A stretch of DNA of 64,000 nt from Aquilaria yunnanensis (GCA_039654915.1 CM077594.1:92394893-92458892); one strand, 5' to 3'; shown: positions 1 through 13,888, counted from the first letter of the stretch. Translations and numbers: made by a program. Notes: generated by a model from the letters alone, not told the origin.

Positions 1-3000
1 AAAGATTTGGGGTCAAACCTTTTTCCTGTCCCCCATTTGCTTTATCAAGCCCTTTTCCTATCCTTCATTTGCTTTACTTTTTCTAATTGAGCCTCAAAAT
101 TTTTTAGTATATACATGTATATAAGTAGCAACTATCTCCTATAAAATCATAAATTATACGTACCCTAAAATAATATAAGAAAAATTTTAATATAAAATTA
201 TAACATATACAATTACATAAACATAATTGTTGAAATATATAATTGCATATGTACAAAAAATAAATTCATTGGTATAGAAGAAATAACATTTTAACACATT
301 TTAATCTGTACGTATCTATCATTCAGTTTGTATGTATCTCTAACTTTATTTGTATATCAAGTTCATACATATTTAACATCTTATTTGTACATATCACTAT
401 TATGTTACTATTGGTTGAATCTTTAATCTAATTTTCATTTCATTTAAAAAAAATATAAGTCTAATTGTATGAAAATGTAAATAGTATATGTTCAATTAAA
501 TGTAATTTATGTAAACCTAAGACAAATTACATACATAAGTTTAAACATATATGTATCATATCTCCCATCTCATTTGTACATATGTGACACATATTTTTTA
601 CATATCCATACTTGCTTTATAATTGATTTTTATATATTTTTGTCATCTGATTTATACATATTTCTAATTTTGGCAATAAATGGGATTTGACGCATTCACA
701 CTTGTTTTGTTATTGGAGGTTGAACTTATGCATATGTACTATTGAATATATTAGTAACATATTTGTGGCTTCATTTACATATGTTACACATTATTTATAC
801 AGATTTCTAATATTTTTTATACATTAAATTTATATATATTTGATATTTAATTTGTACATATTTTCAATTTTAGGAACATAAAATTTGTTGCATTCACATT
901 TGTTAGATGCTATAAATTATAGTATTGGAATATAAATATATCTAGACATAAGAGGTAGGGAGCATATTTGGCTCACCTAAATATTTTCCCCAATCCCGAT
1001 CGAGGATATTTGTCATATCTTGCATTTAGATAGCTTATCAACATTTTGATTAGAAAGATAAGGCTCACCTAAATATTTTCCCCAATCCCAATCTTAAGAC
1101 TTGCGATAATTATATGAGAATTACACCATGCTACGATTTGTCACAGAGTGGCGTTGTATTTGCATCTTTCTGTTGTAGTGTGTGTATATAGTTTTCAAAA
1201 TTCGGAAGCATGTTGCTTTTATTTTTTTCCTTGTAAATTCTATTTTAAAAAAGGTGTTTCTTAAAATTTTCGAACATATGAAAAACGAAGTAAAATAAAA
1301 AATTTTTGAAACTGGGGTTGAAAAAGGATGTGAAAATGACAACCATTACTTAAGGTACAGCTCGTCGAGAGTCCGGAAGAGATCAATATACCGTCTGAGG
1401 AGAGAGTAACGGGTCAATAGATTCCTCCCAGTCATCTAGTCAGTGGATTATTCGCTAAAAAACAAAAAAACAAAAAAACCAAGATTTCTCTATCTTCAAC
1501 TTCAAGGTGAACGAGTGCTTGTTCGAATCTTTGTTCTGCTCACAAATCTTTCCAAAGTAGAGCAAATACGCTCATCACTCACTAAAAAAGCAGGAAAAAA
1601 AACTGGTCAGAGCTCGAAAGGAGAGTACTTTCACACCCTCCCTAGCTAGCTCCTCATGTATCTGCTTTCATCTCTCCTACACACCTTCCGTCTATGCTTT
1701 TCCTGTTAAAGCCCCAGTGACACACAAATTCGACTTTTTTCTTTCTTTTACTCCTAAAGATGTGATGACTTCTATATTGAAGACTTGATTCGAATCGAAG
1801 GAAAGATAGAAAAGGCTCAATAAATTATATAAAACCCAGGTGAAAAAACTATTTTGTCGTTTAGGTGCTCTTTCGTGCCCCACCGCAAACATCAAAGATC
1901 TTGTTGCTACTTAATCATGATGACCTAAATAAAACACCAAAACCAAAGCCAAACGGTGCGCTGTTTCTGTCAGCTATATATAATTATCAGTCTCTTTCTT
2001 TTTCCCTTTTTTTGTTGGTGCTCTCACAGTTACAAAACATATAGGAGAGGTGCCGGGGGTATGCTTGGGGCGGAAGGAATTGGTGTCCTTGGGTAGTTTC
2101 CCTAACTAGTTTAAGATGAAAAGGGACACGCCTAGCTATATATATGCATTTGTAAGATTCCTACCTAACCCTAATATACTAATTAACGCATATATACAAA
2201 TAACTCATCGTTATTCTGTAAATACAGGAAAAGGAAAAAAGCGTGCAGTAGCGGTGAAAATGAAGTGAAAAAATAGGGAAACGAAACGAGTGGAGCTTTG
2301 GGCAGGCAAAGATAAAGCGGAAAAAGAAGAAGGGAGGGAAGAAAACAAAGGGAGACATCATTTTCAGTAAAGTAGGAGGGTTCAAATTAAGTGTGGGGAA
2401 AAGGGTTTTGGGGTTGGCCTCATGATTTTATCGGGGATGAGGAAAGGTGCTGTTGTGTTTTTTTGTAGGGGCCAAGACGAGACGACCCAAAAAAGTGAGG
2501 AGATTGATGTGTTAAAGGCCAAACATTATCCTTTAGCTCCCTTTCTTTGACTGGTGTGCCCTGCCCTTGCAACCTTACTGATTAAACACAAGGGCAAAGG
2601 CGTGTCTGTGTCTGACACCAATATAAATCTGAATCTAATAATACTAACCTTGTTTCATTTTTAATTAATTACCAATCTGGGTTATTTGGTTAATTCCTAT
2701 CTTCATTACCATGCACGCTTGTTAAATTTTTATTAATCCCTGTCTACCGACGTGCACAAACGGCTTAATCAACCACTTTTCGCGCTCAATTTAACTGCCT
2801 TTTCTTTTAATTCTTTTCTTTCTGTCAACAGTTCTCTCCTTGCCTTGGGCCTGCTCGGCTTTCTTTTATCTTCTACCAGAGCCACTTTTTTGTTTTAAAA
2901 GAAGTGTTCTTTTGTAATTTTTTATGGTCACAGATTTGGGGAGGGGGAAAATCATCGCATTTACCCGGGTAAACCTCTTTCCTGAAATCACTCGTGATTA

Positions 3001-6000
3001 ACACAGCCACTACCCGAGTATATGTTCATTTTCCAAATTTGTTTTTTATCTTAAAATACAACTTTAGATAAAACACACACATAAATTTTTAACTTTTTAC
3101 AGGAAAAGTAAGATGGATGTTATTTTTTACGTTGGAACTTATGTGGGTGGAGAAAAGAGAAGTTCTGCACGAAAGTACGATTGGTCTCATCATATTGACG
3201 AACAGTCGGAATTTAGAATTCTTGTAGTATTCTTTTTACTTTTCTTAACAATCAAGCGCGCAATTAATTTGTAATCATTTAACTTTAGACATTTTTTGCA
3301 CTTTTTAGTACAAGAATGGGAGCCAACTTTAATTATGGCTTTTACTGGGTACTAGGTGACCGGTCTAATGGCAAGTAAAGAAAAACTTCCAGGAAAAAGA
3401 AAAAGGAAAAGAAATGGTGGAGACACAGAAAGGTGAGCTTCAAAGCTAATTTTAGGGAATCCTTCATTTGACGTGGGAAACTTTAGACAACGGCTAAACT
3501 TTTTAGATTCCAACATTGATTGTTTTTAGATTCATTTGGGCTTCGTCGCCCAAGAAAAGGAACCGAAACTGTGGTAGGTTTCTTGGGCCGGCACAGTTTC
3601 CAGATGGAGTTTTCTCCAAGTACCCTTGTCTTCTCGTTTTGGGCCAGTTGAACAGAAAAGGTAGGACCGATAATCTGCTTTCCGGATTTTTTCTTGTGGG
3701 CTGCTCACAGATGCAAGTTTCCTACATCTCCCACTGTTTGCGAGAAGCAAAGTCCAGAAGATGTTCTAGGCTCATCCATTACTAAACCTGAGCAGACAAC
3801 TTCCAAGATTGGGCTGAAGTCTGATTTGCTGCAGGATTTAGGAGTATACAAAAGAAAAGAATCAAACAAGTGAATATCTTACCACTAATGGTCCGTTTCA
3901 GATCAGGCATTGGTCCGATAACATGAAGGCCTATATCTTGTGCACATCAGACATTTCTTTTATTTTTGTCAATTGACGAGTTCATGTAGAATAAAATGTC
4001 AACTACCATTACTGCTAGATAAACTATATATCATATTTTTAAGATATATAATATAATATAACGAACTGTATACTGTTATCATTTTCACAAAAAAAATAAA
4101 TATTAAAATATTATTTTAAGATAAAATAAATTAAATAATTTTTGTACACATTTTTATATATATTCTAATTTTTCTCATCATAATTTATCAAATATAAATA
4201 AAACATATATGATAGAAAATATTTTTATACAAAAAATATAAAAAAAATGTTATATATAGGGAAAAATATATATTACTCAGAAAAACTAATTTATTGATAC
4301 AATAGAAAAAATAATACTTTAATAATAACAATAAATTTTCTAATACTACATTGAGTACCTAGATGGCTCAAAGTATAATATTTAATGTGAAATTACAAAA
4401 AAAAAAAAATCTCACACACGTCTGCAAAAAATAGAATAACACAGTATATATCTTGCAGTATTTACAGTCTATCATGATTTTTTAACAAAATGTATATAAA
4501 AAGTGACCTGTATGCGAAATATAACGAAGTACCGGGGCATACCACGGTATTTCACACTAAAAAATAATAAAACCGGAAAACATTTGTATCGCGTACGGCT
4601 TACCTATTGTAAGCGTATACCGTGGTATTTAATTCCATGATGTAAAGTAAGCTATAAGGTTGGTATTTTAGATAATATAATGTCTGATAGTGTATAGTTT
4701 TTGAGACACTCCCTCCAACTTAAACTTAGAGGGATTTTACCAAAAGCAATCTTGGTAGAACATTGAGTTCCTCATTGGATCCAAAGCTTGGAAAATATAT
4801 GTGAGCTTTGGCATTAGCTCTTATGAGTGTATAAATATGAAATTTAGGCCGGTTTAGGTTTTATTACGGTATGAAAATGGATACCACTTCAACATAAGAT
4901 TAGTAAATATTGTAGTATAAACTAAGTAGAAAATAGGAAAATGTCACTTATATTATTAAAAATAAGTTGGCATAAGTTATGGGCCTATTCAATTTTTTTA
5001 AGTTTCGTGTCATACCATTATAGCAGGTCTCGATCATGTTGTCCTTAAAATAAAATAGCTCAACATTCATATTGCGGTTCAACACACACATATCTTATTG
5101 TAAAACAAAGCTCTACCCATATATTTATTTAGCCAACATTATAGATATAGTAGTGTCTACAGAAGATAGAATTGCTCTTTTTCGTTCACAACAAACTAGG
5201 GATGGAGGGTAACTTTTTATACTCTTAACAGACAAACCGCTAGAGAATAAAACAAAATTAATCCATGAGCCACTTTTAATTTAATCTTTAAACATTTATT
5301 TAATTAGTATAATGGAGTAAAACTATTACAACCAGAAAGCCAAGTGCCATAATTACCAAGGTTAATCCATGTAATGCTGTTTTAAATATTGATTATTACA
5401 CTTAGAACTTTACAGGATAATTTTGGCAAAAGAAGGCTGACAAGAGCATTTTGGTAATTTTTCATAAGGGTAAGTTTCATTTCATAAATGGAAAGAAAAT
5501 GACAAAAAAAGTCATTTAAGATATCATGAGAAGTTTTAGTTCTTTCTCCATTTATGAGAAAAGTTGAAACTACCATTTTACCGTTAAAGATGGTATAAGT
5601 GTGCACATAACTTAAAGGCCACAAGCACCTAAAGGTAGAACTAATACTATAAATTGGGAGTAAAGATGTTTTTGTAGTGTCTTGTTAAGGAGGATCGAGC
5701 CAAGGCTAGATAAGATAGCAAAAAAGCAAAAAAAGCTGGAAGATTTTCAAGTTTCCTTTGGCAGGATCATTTATACTTCGTTTAAGCTCAATATGTTGTT
5801 CTTGAGATCATGAACTTTGAGATGATAACCTCAAAGTTCTTAGTAACTAGCAAATTTTTTAGCGAAAAAGAAGAAAAGAGAGTTTTTGTGATTATCACAA
5901 TAAATTGTATACATTGTAGTATTCCATTATATATTTCTCTATAGACATTCGATTAAAGAGATTCAAGAGGCTATGGAAGGTAAGACATATATCTACAATT

Positions 6001-6264
6001 AATTTGAAGGTTTTAGGGCTCAATTTGGTGAGAATGATGTCAAAAATCATGGTGGAAATTACTGTGATAAGATAGTTGTTCTATATCATAGGGACTCATA
6101 TAGCTGTTGTTTGTAAGCGTGGCTTGAATAGTGGATGGAAAGAAAGATGGAATGGCATGATTAAGAAGGCAAGGTTGTTGAGTTACTTTTTCCCTAGCAA
6201 AATTAGGCTATAAATCTAAAGAACACACAAGGCATGCAATGTATACATGCATGGATTATGGTCA
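1..6264. other. AT-rich intergenic DNA, nothing recognised
   Basis: I see no coding exon, RNA gene or element with clear ends. Open frames here are short, AT-driven and do not resemble known proteins. The stretch 3500-3790 is less AT-rich, but both strands give only unrecognisable short frames. It could hold old, eroded transposon sequence. Confidence 0.5.
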
Positions 6265-6675
6265 TGGTTTAGTAGGGTAAGCGTCACCAAACAACCAGGA
6301 AGTGTGCCTTGTGTTTCACATTCATCTTGGAAGTACAAAATATTGCATTATTTGTCATGGAAATATGTAATTGTTGTACCATTCATCCTTTGGTCAACAC
6401 TTCTATTAGAGAGTATGCCTTATGCTACACCATTCATTCTGGAAATGTGCCCTATGTTATACTATTCATCCTAGAAGTATGTCTTATGTTGCATCATTCA
6501 TCTCACCAGGTTAGCTTCCCGTTATTCTCCAATGATAGGACTTGATGAAATGATGAATGGTACAACAATTGCATATTTTTAGGATAAATAGTGCAATATT
6601 TTTTACTTCCAAGATGAATGTGCAACTTGAGGCATACTGTCAGGACATTTGGTAACACTTACCTCAGTTTAATGA
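6265..6675. repeat. foldback repeat with ~120-bp arms and internal tandem units
   Basis: The left arm (about 6268-6390) is the reverse complement of the right arm (about 6551-6672) with scattered substitutions; the inner 70 bp match at roughly 88% by eye. The motif CATTCATCTTGGAAGTA occurs in the left arm and, inverted, in the right arm. The loop carries about three degenerate 31-33-bp copies of the same arm motif (about 6412, 6444 and 6475). No target-site duplication was found, so it could be a foldback element or an inverted duplication of a tandem repeat. Confidence 0.65.
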
Positions 6676-7221
6676 GTAATAAAGGGACTATAGACCTTAC
6701 TATAATTGAAGTTAAGTTGACCTTAAAGAGGAATCTCATGACACTGGGAAATTGTGATATTTTCTAATATTGAATGGTCTTACTAGAATTTACAAGCTAG
6801 AACGCAAAAAGCTAGAAAAGTAATGACCTCAAAGGAAGCAAGTTGTTGTTTTGTAGGAGACTAATGATCTAGTTTTTCATGAAAATGTGCATATTTTTAG
6901 TGCCATTGGGCTTATTTTAATGATATTTTATTGGAATTTTATAAACCCATTATGAACTAGCAAGTAAACAAGCTATAGCTAAGAAAAGGCATGGTGAAGA
7001 ATGAAGGCTATAGTTTAATGTGAGAGCAAGAGGCCATGAACTCCTTGTTATAAGGCTATGATGTTCAAAAATCAAAATAGTAATATACTTTGGTTAATGA
7101 CAGTTTATCATGCATAATAAAGCTAATGATATCTTGAAAATTTACTTAGTGGTCAGTTATCTTATTCCACAACTAATAATAGTACTCCTTAAACTATGGT
7201 TTTTTTATGGGCACAAGTTTA
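6676..7221. other. spacer, nothing recognised
   Basis: AT-rich sequence with short random frames only; no repeat boundaries or gene seen. Confidence 0.4.
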
Positions 7222-7229
7222 CCCAATAT

Positions 7230-8085
7230 TAGTGGTGTAAGCAAATGACCCTAACCCGAAACCCTATCCGAAATATAAGGTTAGGGTTGAGTCAGAAAGT
7301 AGAAAAAGTGTAGTTCAGGTTTACTTGAACTTGAACAAGTTTGAAGGAGTAGAAATTGGGTTGGTTCGGGTTTAACCTGAAATAACCTGAAATTATATAG
7401 ATCTAGTCACCCTGGCCTATCTTACTTTTAAGCCCAACTCAAGCCATAAGCTAACCCTAACCCACTCACTCCTTAAACCTATTTTTCTTTCATACAAAAG
7501 GCAATACACAGCAACGGACGGCCTACACCTCCGTTGCACAACTTTCTTCTCCTCTCTCCTCTCCTATCGTCATTGCCCTGCCATAGACCTCCTCCAAAGC
7601 CCCATCACCCTCATCCTTGCTCATTACCCTTCCGTTGACCTTATCCTCCCTCCTCTCCCTGCCTGCACCATCACTTAATGCACTTTGCCTTACCTCGCAC
7701 GACCTCCGCCTCCTTCCTCTTCCATCGAACCTTGCCTCGTCTATCATCACTGCCTGGCCGTCATCCCCCCCTCTTTGCCCCATCCTGATGCCTTCGGCCT
7801 CCTTCTCAACGCCACCCTCCCTGGTTTTTCGGCTTATTCTCGCACAAATAACTAGCTAATTTCTCATGCACTGCCATTGCCCTACTAGCTCACCTCAACT
7901 CCACCACCAGCTCTCAAGTTATTTTGATTGACCCAAAATCGGCCTAATAAAAATTGGTTTAAGGTCAGTACAGGTTGAGACCTTAGTTTGAGTTAGTTTA
8001 GGTCACCCTTTAGAGGCTGTGAATGAGTCAAACAATATTGAGTTTGGGCTCGAAGCTGACCCGAAATTGGAACTTTTCACCCCTA
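7230..8085. mobile_element. non-autonomous hAT-type DNA transposon
   Basis: The element is 856 bp. Its ends begin TAGTGGTGTAAG on the left and, read inward from the right, TAGGGGTGAAAAG, which suits hAT-type termini. It is flanked by an 8-bp direct repeat with one mismatch (CCCAATAT at 7222-7229, CCCAACAT at 8086-8093), the duplication length expected for hAT. Subterminal DNA is rich in AACCC/GGGTT-type motifs (CCTAACCCG, GGGTTTAACC). The centre (7500-7860) is a pyrimidine-rich low-complexity tract. No transposase frame is present. A relative lies at 32643-33525. Confidence 0.7.
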
Positions 8086-8109
8086 CCCAACATACATAAA
8101 GACTAAACT

Positions 8110-8447
8110 CAATTCATTTTAACTTAAATTAATCTAAAATGACATATTTTTTTATATCTTTTTTGCTTTGAACCAATTTCATTTGAAAGCCAATATTATG
8201 TAGGTGTAATAATCCATTTAAACTACAATTTTTACAATGTTATTAAATTTTTATAATTTTTTCCTCTTTTGGGCATTAAAAAGGAGCCATACATAAAAAT
8301 TTAATAACATTATTAAAAAAATTTTACTTTAAATAAATTATTACATTTATATAATATTGGCTTTCAAATAACGGTAGCCTTAAGAAAAAAATATAATAAT
8401 AAAAATAAGCCACTTTGAATTAAGTGAACTTAACCTAAAATGAATTA
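8110..8447. mobile_element. palindromic MITE, family A copy 1
   Basis: A 338-bp foldback with end CAATTCATTTTAACTTAA and an inverted counterpart at the right end (CCTAAAATGAATTA). It shares an internal landmark, CATTTGAAAGCCAATATTAT followed by GTAGGTGTAATAATC-like sequence, with copy 2 at 24497-24822. It lies 24 bp right of the hAT element. It has no coding capacity. Confidence 0.7.
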
Positions 8448-10208
8448 GGTACAAGTATTTATTATAAATATAAGTTTGCACTATTAATGACCATACATAT
8501 CCTGATTCTTCATGAGCAACTTTAATAAGAATAGTGAAAGGAGCAATAAGATTATATTACATAATAATTTTCTAACAGTAAATTGACTATGTAATGTAAT
8601 AAAATCATAGAACTGGTTTAAAAAATGAAAAGTTTTAGGAATGCTAATTTTAGCACTAAATATTTTCTTTTATCAAATACCGGTGTTGGATAGCCTTCTT
8701 TTTTTTTTGTTTTTTGAATTGGATAGTTTTCTTAAAAACAAAAGGGACTGCATAAAATACATAATGATCGAATGAAGACAAAGTCAAAGCAACTTTTTAG
8801 TTTTTTATTCTTTACTTTTGGATGCATAGTTGCAAACGAAAAAGATCAGCTTATGAGAGAAGTGTCCAGGTTCATCCCCCTGCTAATCCAGACAATTACG
8901 TCGTACATGAAAAAATCCAAATATATATCCTTTCGGCCTTCAAATATATAAATCCGTATTTAACCACTTAATTTTATTAATTCAGAAACATGATCCCTAA
9001 ACTCTGACTCCATCGCACTCACCCCCTTCCAACTTTGTAAAACACTAGGACACATAGACAATTCATGTAACGGAAAACCTTGACGTCGTTATGGAAGGCA
9101 ACCAAGCTAATAGCCTAATACACACTAGGCAAACTGGATGGGATTCGAAACCCAAACCTTGAAAATAAGCCTCGTTTGCCGCCATGGTAGTAGCCACACC
9201 TGATGGCTCCTCGTCTTCATTTACATATTAGACCACTTTTGAGAATTGAAGCTAGTGCAACAAGTTTCGACCGACCCAAAATTCAATGGGTCATCATGGA
9301 ATAAGAGAATTTTATTATTATTTTTTTATTTTTTGTAATAAGAAGCATAAAAACAAGTTAGAAAAAGAAGAAAACAACAAGATCATGTACTGAAGTGACA
9401 TGAAACAAAGGCCATCGAATAATGAGTGAAAGACTCCATATGTACTAAAACTTTATAAATAATGAGTGAAAGGATCCATACACACCAAAGTTTCATGGAC
9501 GATACTTATTAGAATTGGATTCCTATTTTAGTGTTTAAATATAAATGCAAGCCTTTTATTAATGTAAATGTAGATGAAACCAATTTACTTACTCCCTTAC
9601 TTCCATGAATTGGCAATTTTATATCAAAATAAGTGATATTTTTATATACACACACTTTCATGCATCTTCTTTTATCTTAATATTTTCGTTGCTTTTCTTT
9701 ATTCCAAGGTTTCTTTTGCCTTGGATGTTTGGTTTTAGTTGTAATTGTATGATTCGATAAACAAAATGGTACTTGAAAAAACTATATAATATCCTTATGT
9801 GGCATTATATCCTTAAAATTTACAAAAATAATAAAAGTGTTAAGTGTGAGATTAAGGAAGCATAATATACTGAAAATTATGCAACATTTGAATAAAATCT
9901 CATATATTACAATTTAAGTAAGTGAGGGGAAGATAATTAAGCCCACTTGCTCTATTTAGGATCCAACAATTGCAACAACATATAACTACAATTACTTTCT
10001 GAATCCTAACACATTCTACAATTTTTAAGGTTCTTTTAGCAGTTGTAGGTATTTGATTAACTGATTGGGGCTCCCCACTCCACTTTCATTGGTTTTTTAT
10101 TAGTCCGTAGTAGTTATTACCAGAACGACCAATCAAAGGCAATACCACCGGAAGGGGAAGAAGAAGAACCAAACAGCGTCTGGTTGACTGGTTCTCTCAC
10201 TTCCTTCC
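8448..10208. other. spacer and upstream region of the ATP sulfurylase gene
   Basis: Apart from the possible SINE, the sequence is AT-rich and unrecognised. The last 120 bp become purine/pyrimidine mixed (GGGGAAGAAGAAGAACC, then CTCTCACTTCCTTCC) and look like the 5' leader of the + strand gene starting at 10209. No convincing TATA box was seen. Confidence 0.4.
9085..9225 (-). mobile_element. possible tRNA-derived SINE fragment
   Basis: On the minus strand GGTTTGGGTTTCGAATCCC resembles a pol III B box (GGTTCGANTCC), preceded by a weak A-box-like stretch. This is the head arrangement of tRNA-derived SINEs. I found no clear 3' tail or target duplication, so the call is tentative. Confidence 0.3.
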
Positions 10209-13200
10209 ATGGCTTCGATGGCCACATTCTTCTCCAAAAGCTCCTTCTCCTCTCACTCCCTGATCAAATCCAGCGATACCCACCCCTTTCAATTTACCCC
10301 CTGTATCAAAGTCCCCGTCTCTGTCGCTGCCAAGCCCGGAAAACGCAGAAACGGGTTTCGGTTCGGGGTCATGTCCGCGTTGATAGAACCCGACGGTGGC
10401 AGGCTCTTGGACCTCCTAGTGAAGGAGCCGGACCGGGACGTTAAGAGACGGGAGGCCGTCTTGCTGCCCAAGGTCAAGCTTTCGAGGATCGACGTGGAAT
10501 GGGTGCATGTTTTGAGCGAAGGCTGGGCCAGCCCGCTCCGCGGATTCATGAGAGAATCCGAGTTCCTCCAAACACTTCATTTTAATTCCTTCCGACTGGA
10601 TGACGGCTCCGTCGTCAACATGTCGGTGCCGATCGTCCTTGCGATTGACGAGTCGCAGAAGGAGATGATCGGTCAGTCCGCCCGGGTGGCGCTGTTCGAC
10701 CCGGACGATAACCCGCTCGCGATCCTGAACGAGTAAGTTGCTGAACAGGCTAGTGATACGTCTCGGAAGAAATTTATTCCATTAAAGCTAATTTTAATTT
10801 TTATGTCCACCAATTACTCTTCAAATTCAATTTACTTCTGCCACATAATTGTGCTTCGGTCATTCAAGTTGACGTTTATAAAAACTTTGGCCGATCAAAA
10901 TTTATTTTCAAATCTCTGAGTAACAAATAACAATAACATTTACATATGTCATTTGGTCTTCAAACTTGGGTGTAGTTTGTTTGGGATAAAGGAGCGGAGC
11001 TAGAATTCACCCTAAAAAAATGTATGGTATAAAAGAATTATTATTATTATTATTATTATTATTATTTATCTATTTTGAGGAAGAACTATATGGTTTTCCA
11101 CAAGTGGACTTAGGTGGCCATTGTAGGCCAAGGATCAAGAGTGCTCCTTTTTGGCACCACCTTTTTCTGAGAGATTCACTTTTCAGATGCTCTCCACTTC
11201 CTTTACTTCATTTGATTTTTTTAACTAATCTAATTTAAATGTATTTATATATTATTTATTAAAAAAAATAAAAAATATATTTAAAAATTATAAGTCTTTA
11301 TTTATCATTTATATATATAATTTTTTCATTCATATGTTAAAATATTAAAAATACAAAATCATAAATTTATTGCTAAAAAATGAATGATGCAAAGAATTTG
11401 GAATAATGGGAATAATGGATAAAATCTTACATATTTCATCCATCCTAAAATATTTTCTATTTTCTTTGTAAAAATTATGATTCTTGGGATATATAAGAAT
11501 GTTATACATTCTTTTTTAAAATTACCTTTGATAGATAATACAATTATTTTTGAATACGTCTGAAAATTCACATGCGATCGTAATAATTTTGAATGAACAG
11601 TAAAAAACTATGCCTAAAATTGCAAATTTCATGGGCAAGTTCGATCAATTAAGAAACTTGAAATCTAGTTCAAACATCACAAGTTTCTTCTCTTCTGCAT
11701 CAGAACATCTTCATATATATAAGCTATTTAGAGAATGGCATATTTTGGAAGTTGTATAAATAGGCAAAGATGATAAATATTTTGACACACATAAAAGTAA
11801 GAAAAGTGATGAACATTTTGAGAGGAAAGGAGTAGAACATAGAATAGACTACACTGACTTTGAGTAAGACGGTATGAAAATTGTTTGGTGATGGTACAAA
11901 ATGAAACCAATTTTGCTGCATCTTGTTCCACTGAGATAAGAAACTTCCTGATCTCAGTTGAGAACGTAACCTTTGAAATTCAACACCAAAATATTGATCT
12001 CAAAGTTCATCCCAATCTGTAACGGTTTCTATCTCATGTGTTGAGGATACTTGTTGCTAGATGATGCGCCTGTCAATTATATGTGGATCCTCCTAGCATA
12101 ATATTTGACATTGTCTCTCTAAGAAACAAACTTTTGGTTTATCAATGGAAAATGACAGTGTTGAAATATACAAGCATCCAAAAGAAGAGCGGATAGCCAG
12201 GACTTGGGGAACTACGGCCCCTGGGCTACCCTATGTGGAGAAGGCCATAACCAGTGCTGGTAATTGGCTAATTGGAGGTGACCTAGAGGTTATAGAACCG
12301 ATCAAGTACCATGATGGTCTTGATCGTTTTCGGCTGTCACCTGCTGAACTTCGGGAAGAATTTACAAGGCGCAATGCAGATGCTGTGTTTGCTTTCCAGC
12401 TTAGAAATCCTGTTCACAACGGCCATGCTTTGCTGATGACTGATACTCGTCATAAGCTTCTTGAGATGGGGTACAAGAATCCTGTTCTTCTGCTTCATCC
12501 TTTGGGAGGCTACACAAAGGCCGATGATGTGCCCCTTAGCTGGAGAATGAAGCAGCATGAGAAGGTGCAAGGGTTTGATACTTCTGCATGCACTTCCAGT
12601 TTTCTTTTTTCTCTTTTCAAACATTTTGGGTGCACAGGATCTGGGGTATCATACCATGTTTGCCTGCACTTAATAAATTGATTTGTTTTTATGCATCACT
12701 AGCGTGGCAAGAGAGCTTTGTTGTTATTGTTGTGTGTGTGTGTGTGTGTGTTTCACTGGGAAAAATGCTTTGGGTATCTCACTAAAAGAACACGATAATT
12801 CTCCACCTTGACCTGCTGCTCAAGTTAGTTTACAGTTGCTGCTTTTTCCCCTATTCATGTACAAAATGAAAGGGGCAAGAAAAATGCTTCACTGTAGGAT
12901 AAATAGGAAGCAATTTACTCAGTTTCAGGGGATTTAGAATAGAAGGGTTGACTTGTTAAGCTGCCGTCTTTTCCCCTATTCATGCACAAACTGAGAGGGG
13001 CATGGAAAATGCTTCACTTATAGCATAAATAGGAAGCAGTTTACTCCATTAAAGGGTATTTGGGATAGAAGGGTTGACTACTATTGGTTGAAGGATGCAT
13101 AGGAAAACACAGATTAAGATGAATGGCGGTCTTAAGTGTCATTATTTCTTTTCTCCAGGTGCTGGAGGATGGTGTTCTTGATCCAGAAACAACTGTTGTC

Positions 13201-13888
13201 TCCATATTTCCATCTCCCATGCACTATGCTGGGCCGACTGAAGTGCAGTGGCATGCGAAGGCTCGTATTAATGCTGGGGCTAACTTTTACATTGTTGGTA
13301 GAGACCCAGCTGGCATGGGCCATCCAGTGGAGAAAAGGGATTTATATGATGCTGATCATGGGAAGAAGGTACTGAGCATGGCTCCTGGACTTGAGAAGCT
13401 GAACATCCTTCCTTTCAAGGTATGAATTCAAGCAAATCTGAGATCAACCTGCTTTAATACTTCTCCAGGGCATGTACAATTCCTGATAATCATTTCACTG
13501 CAGGTTGCTGCATATGATAAAACTCAGGGTAAAATGGCATTCTTTGACCCCTCCAGGGCGCAGGACTTCCTTTTCATTTCTGGCACCAAGGTATGCCTTT
13601 TCTCTCATCTCTATTACTCTAAATATTTTCTTACCAGCCGGTCTTTGGTGGTGCAATAGTGAAAATGGTGGTGCTTAGAAAAAAGCAAACAGGGGGTCAT
13701 TTTTCGTTGAATAATATTTGATCTGAAACTTTATTGTTTGTGTCCGACAGATGCGAGCACTGGCAAAGAACAGAGAGAACCCACCTGATGGATTCATGTG
13801 CCCTGGGGGATGGAAGGTGCTGGTGGAGTACTATGACAGCCTGACTCCAGCCGAAAACGAGCGAGTTCCTGAAGCTGTTGGAGCTTAG
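10209..13888 (+). CDS. APS: plastid ATP sulfurylase (sulfate adenylyltransferase), five exons
   Basis: The enzyme makes adenosine 5'-phosphosulfate and pyrophosphate from ATP and sulfate, the first step of sulfate assimilation. Exons by reading frame and GT-AG sites: 10209-10732, 12159-12564, 13159-13419, 13504-13590 and 13751-13888, totalling 1416 nt or 471 aa, the usual plant length. The first ~50 residues are Ser/Thr/Lys-rich with few acids ([20 protein letters not shown]), which fits a plastid transit peptide. The ATP-binding motif [10 protein letters not shown] is at about residues 255-264 and GRDPAGM at about 357-363; CPGGW lies near the C-terminus. The codon for Asp175 is split across intron 1 (GA|T). 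An upstream ATG at 10184 is in another frame. Intron 1 (1426 bp) holds an ATT microsatellite; intron 2 holds a tandem duplication. All splice sites are canonical and the gene looks intact. Which APS paralogue it is cannot be told here. Confidence 0.96.
11038..11065. repeat. (ATT)n microsatellite in APS intron 1
   Basis: An uninterrupted run of about nine ATT units in the first intron of the ATP sulfurylase gene. Confidence 0.9.
12732..12751. repeat. (TG)n microsatellite in APS intron 2
   Basis: About nine to ten TG units just downstream of exon 2. Confidence 0.85.
12838..13079. repeat. ~120-bp tandem duplication in APS intron 2
   Basis: Two units (about 12838-12953 and 12960-13079) share TTTTCCCCTATTCATG, AAATGCTTCACT, AAATAGGAAGCA and ATAGAAGGGTTGACT in the same order. 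They differ by point changes and short gaps. The array ends about 80 bp before exon 3 and leaves the acceptor site untouched. Confidence 0.85.
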
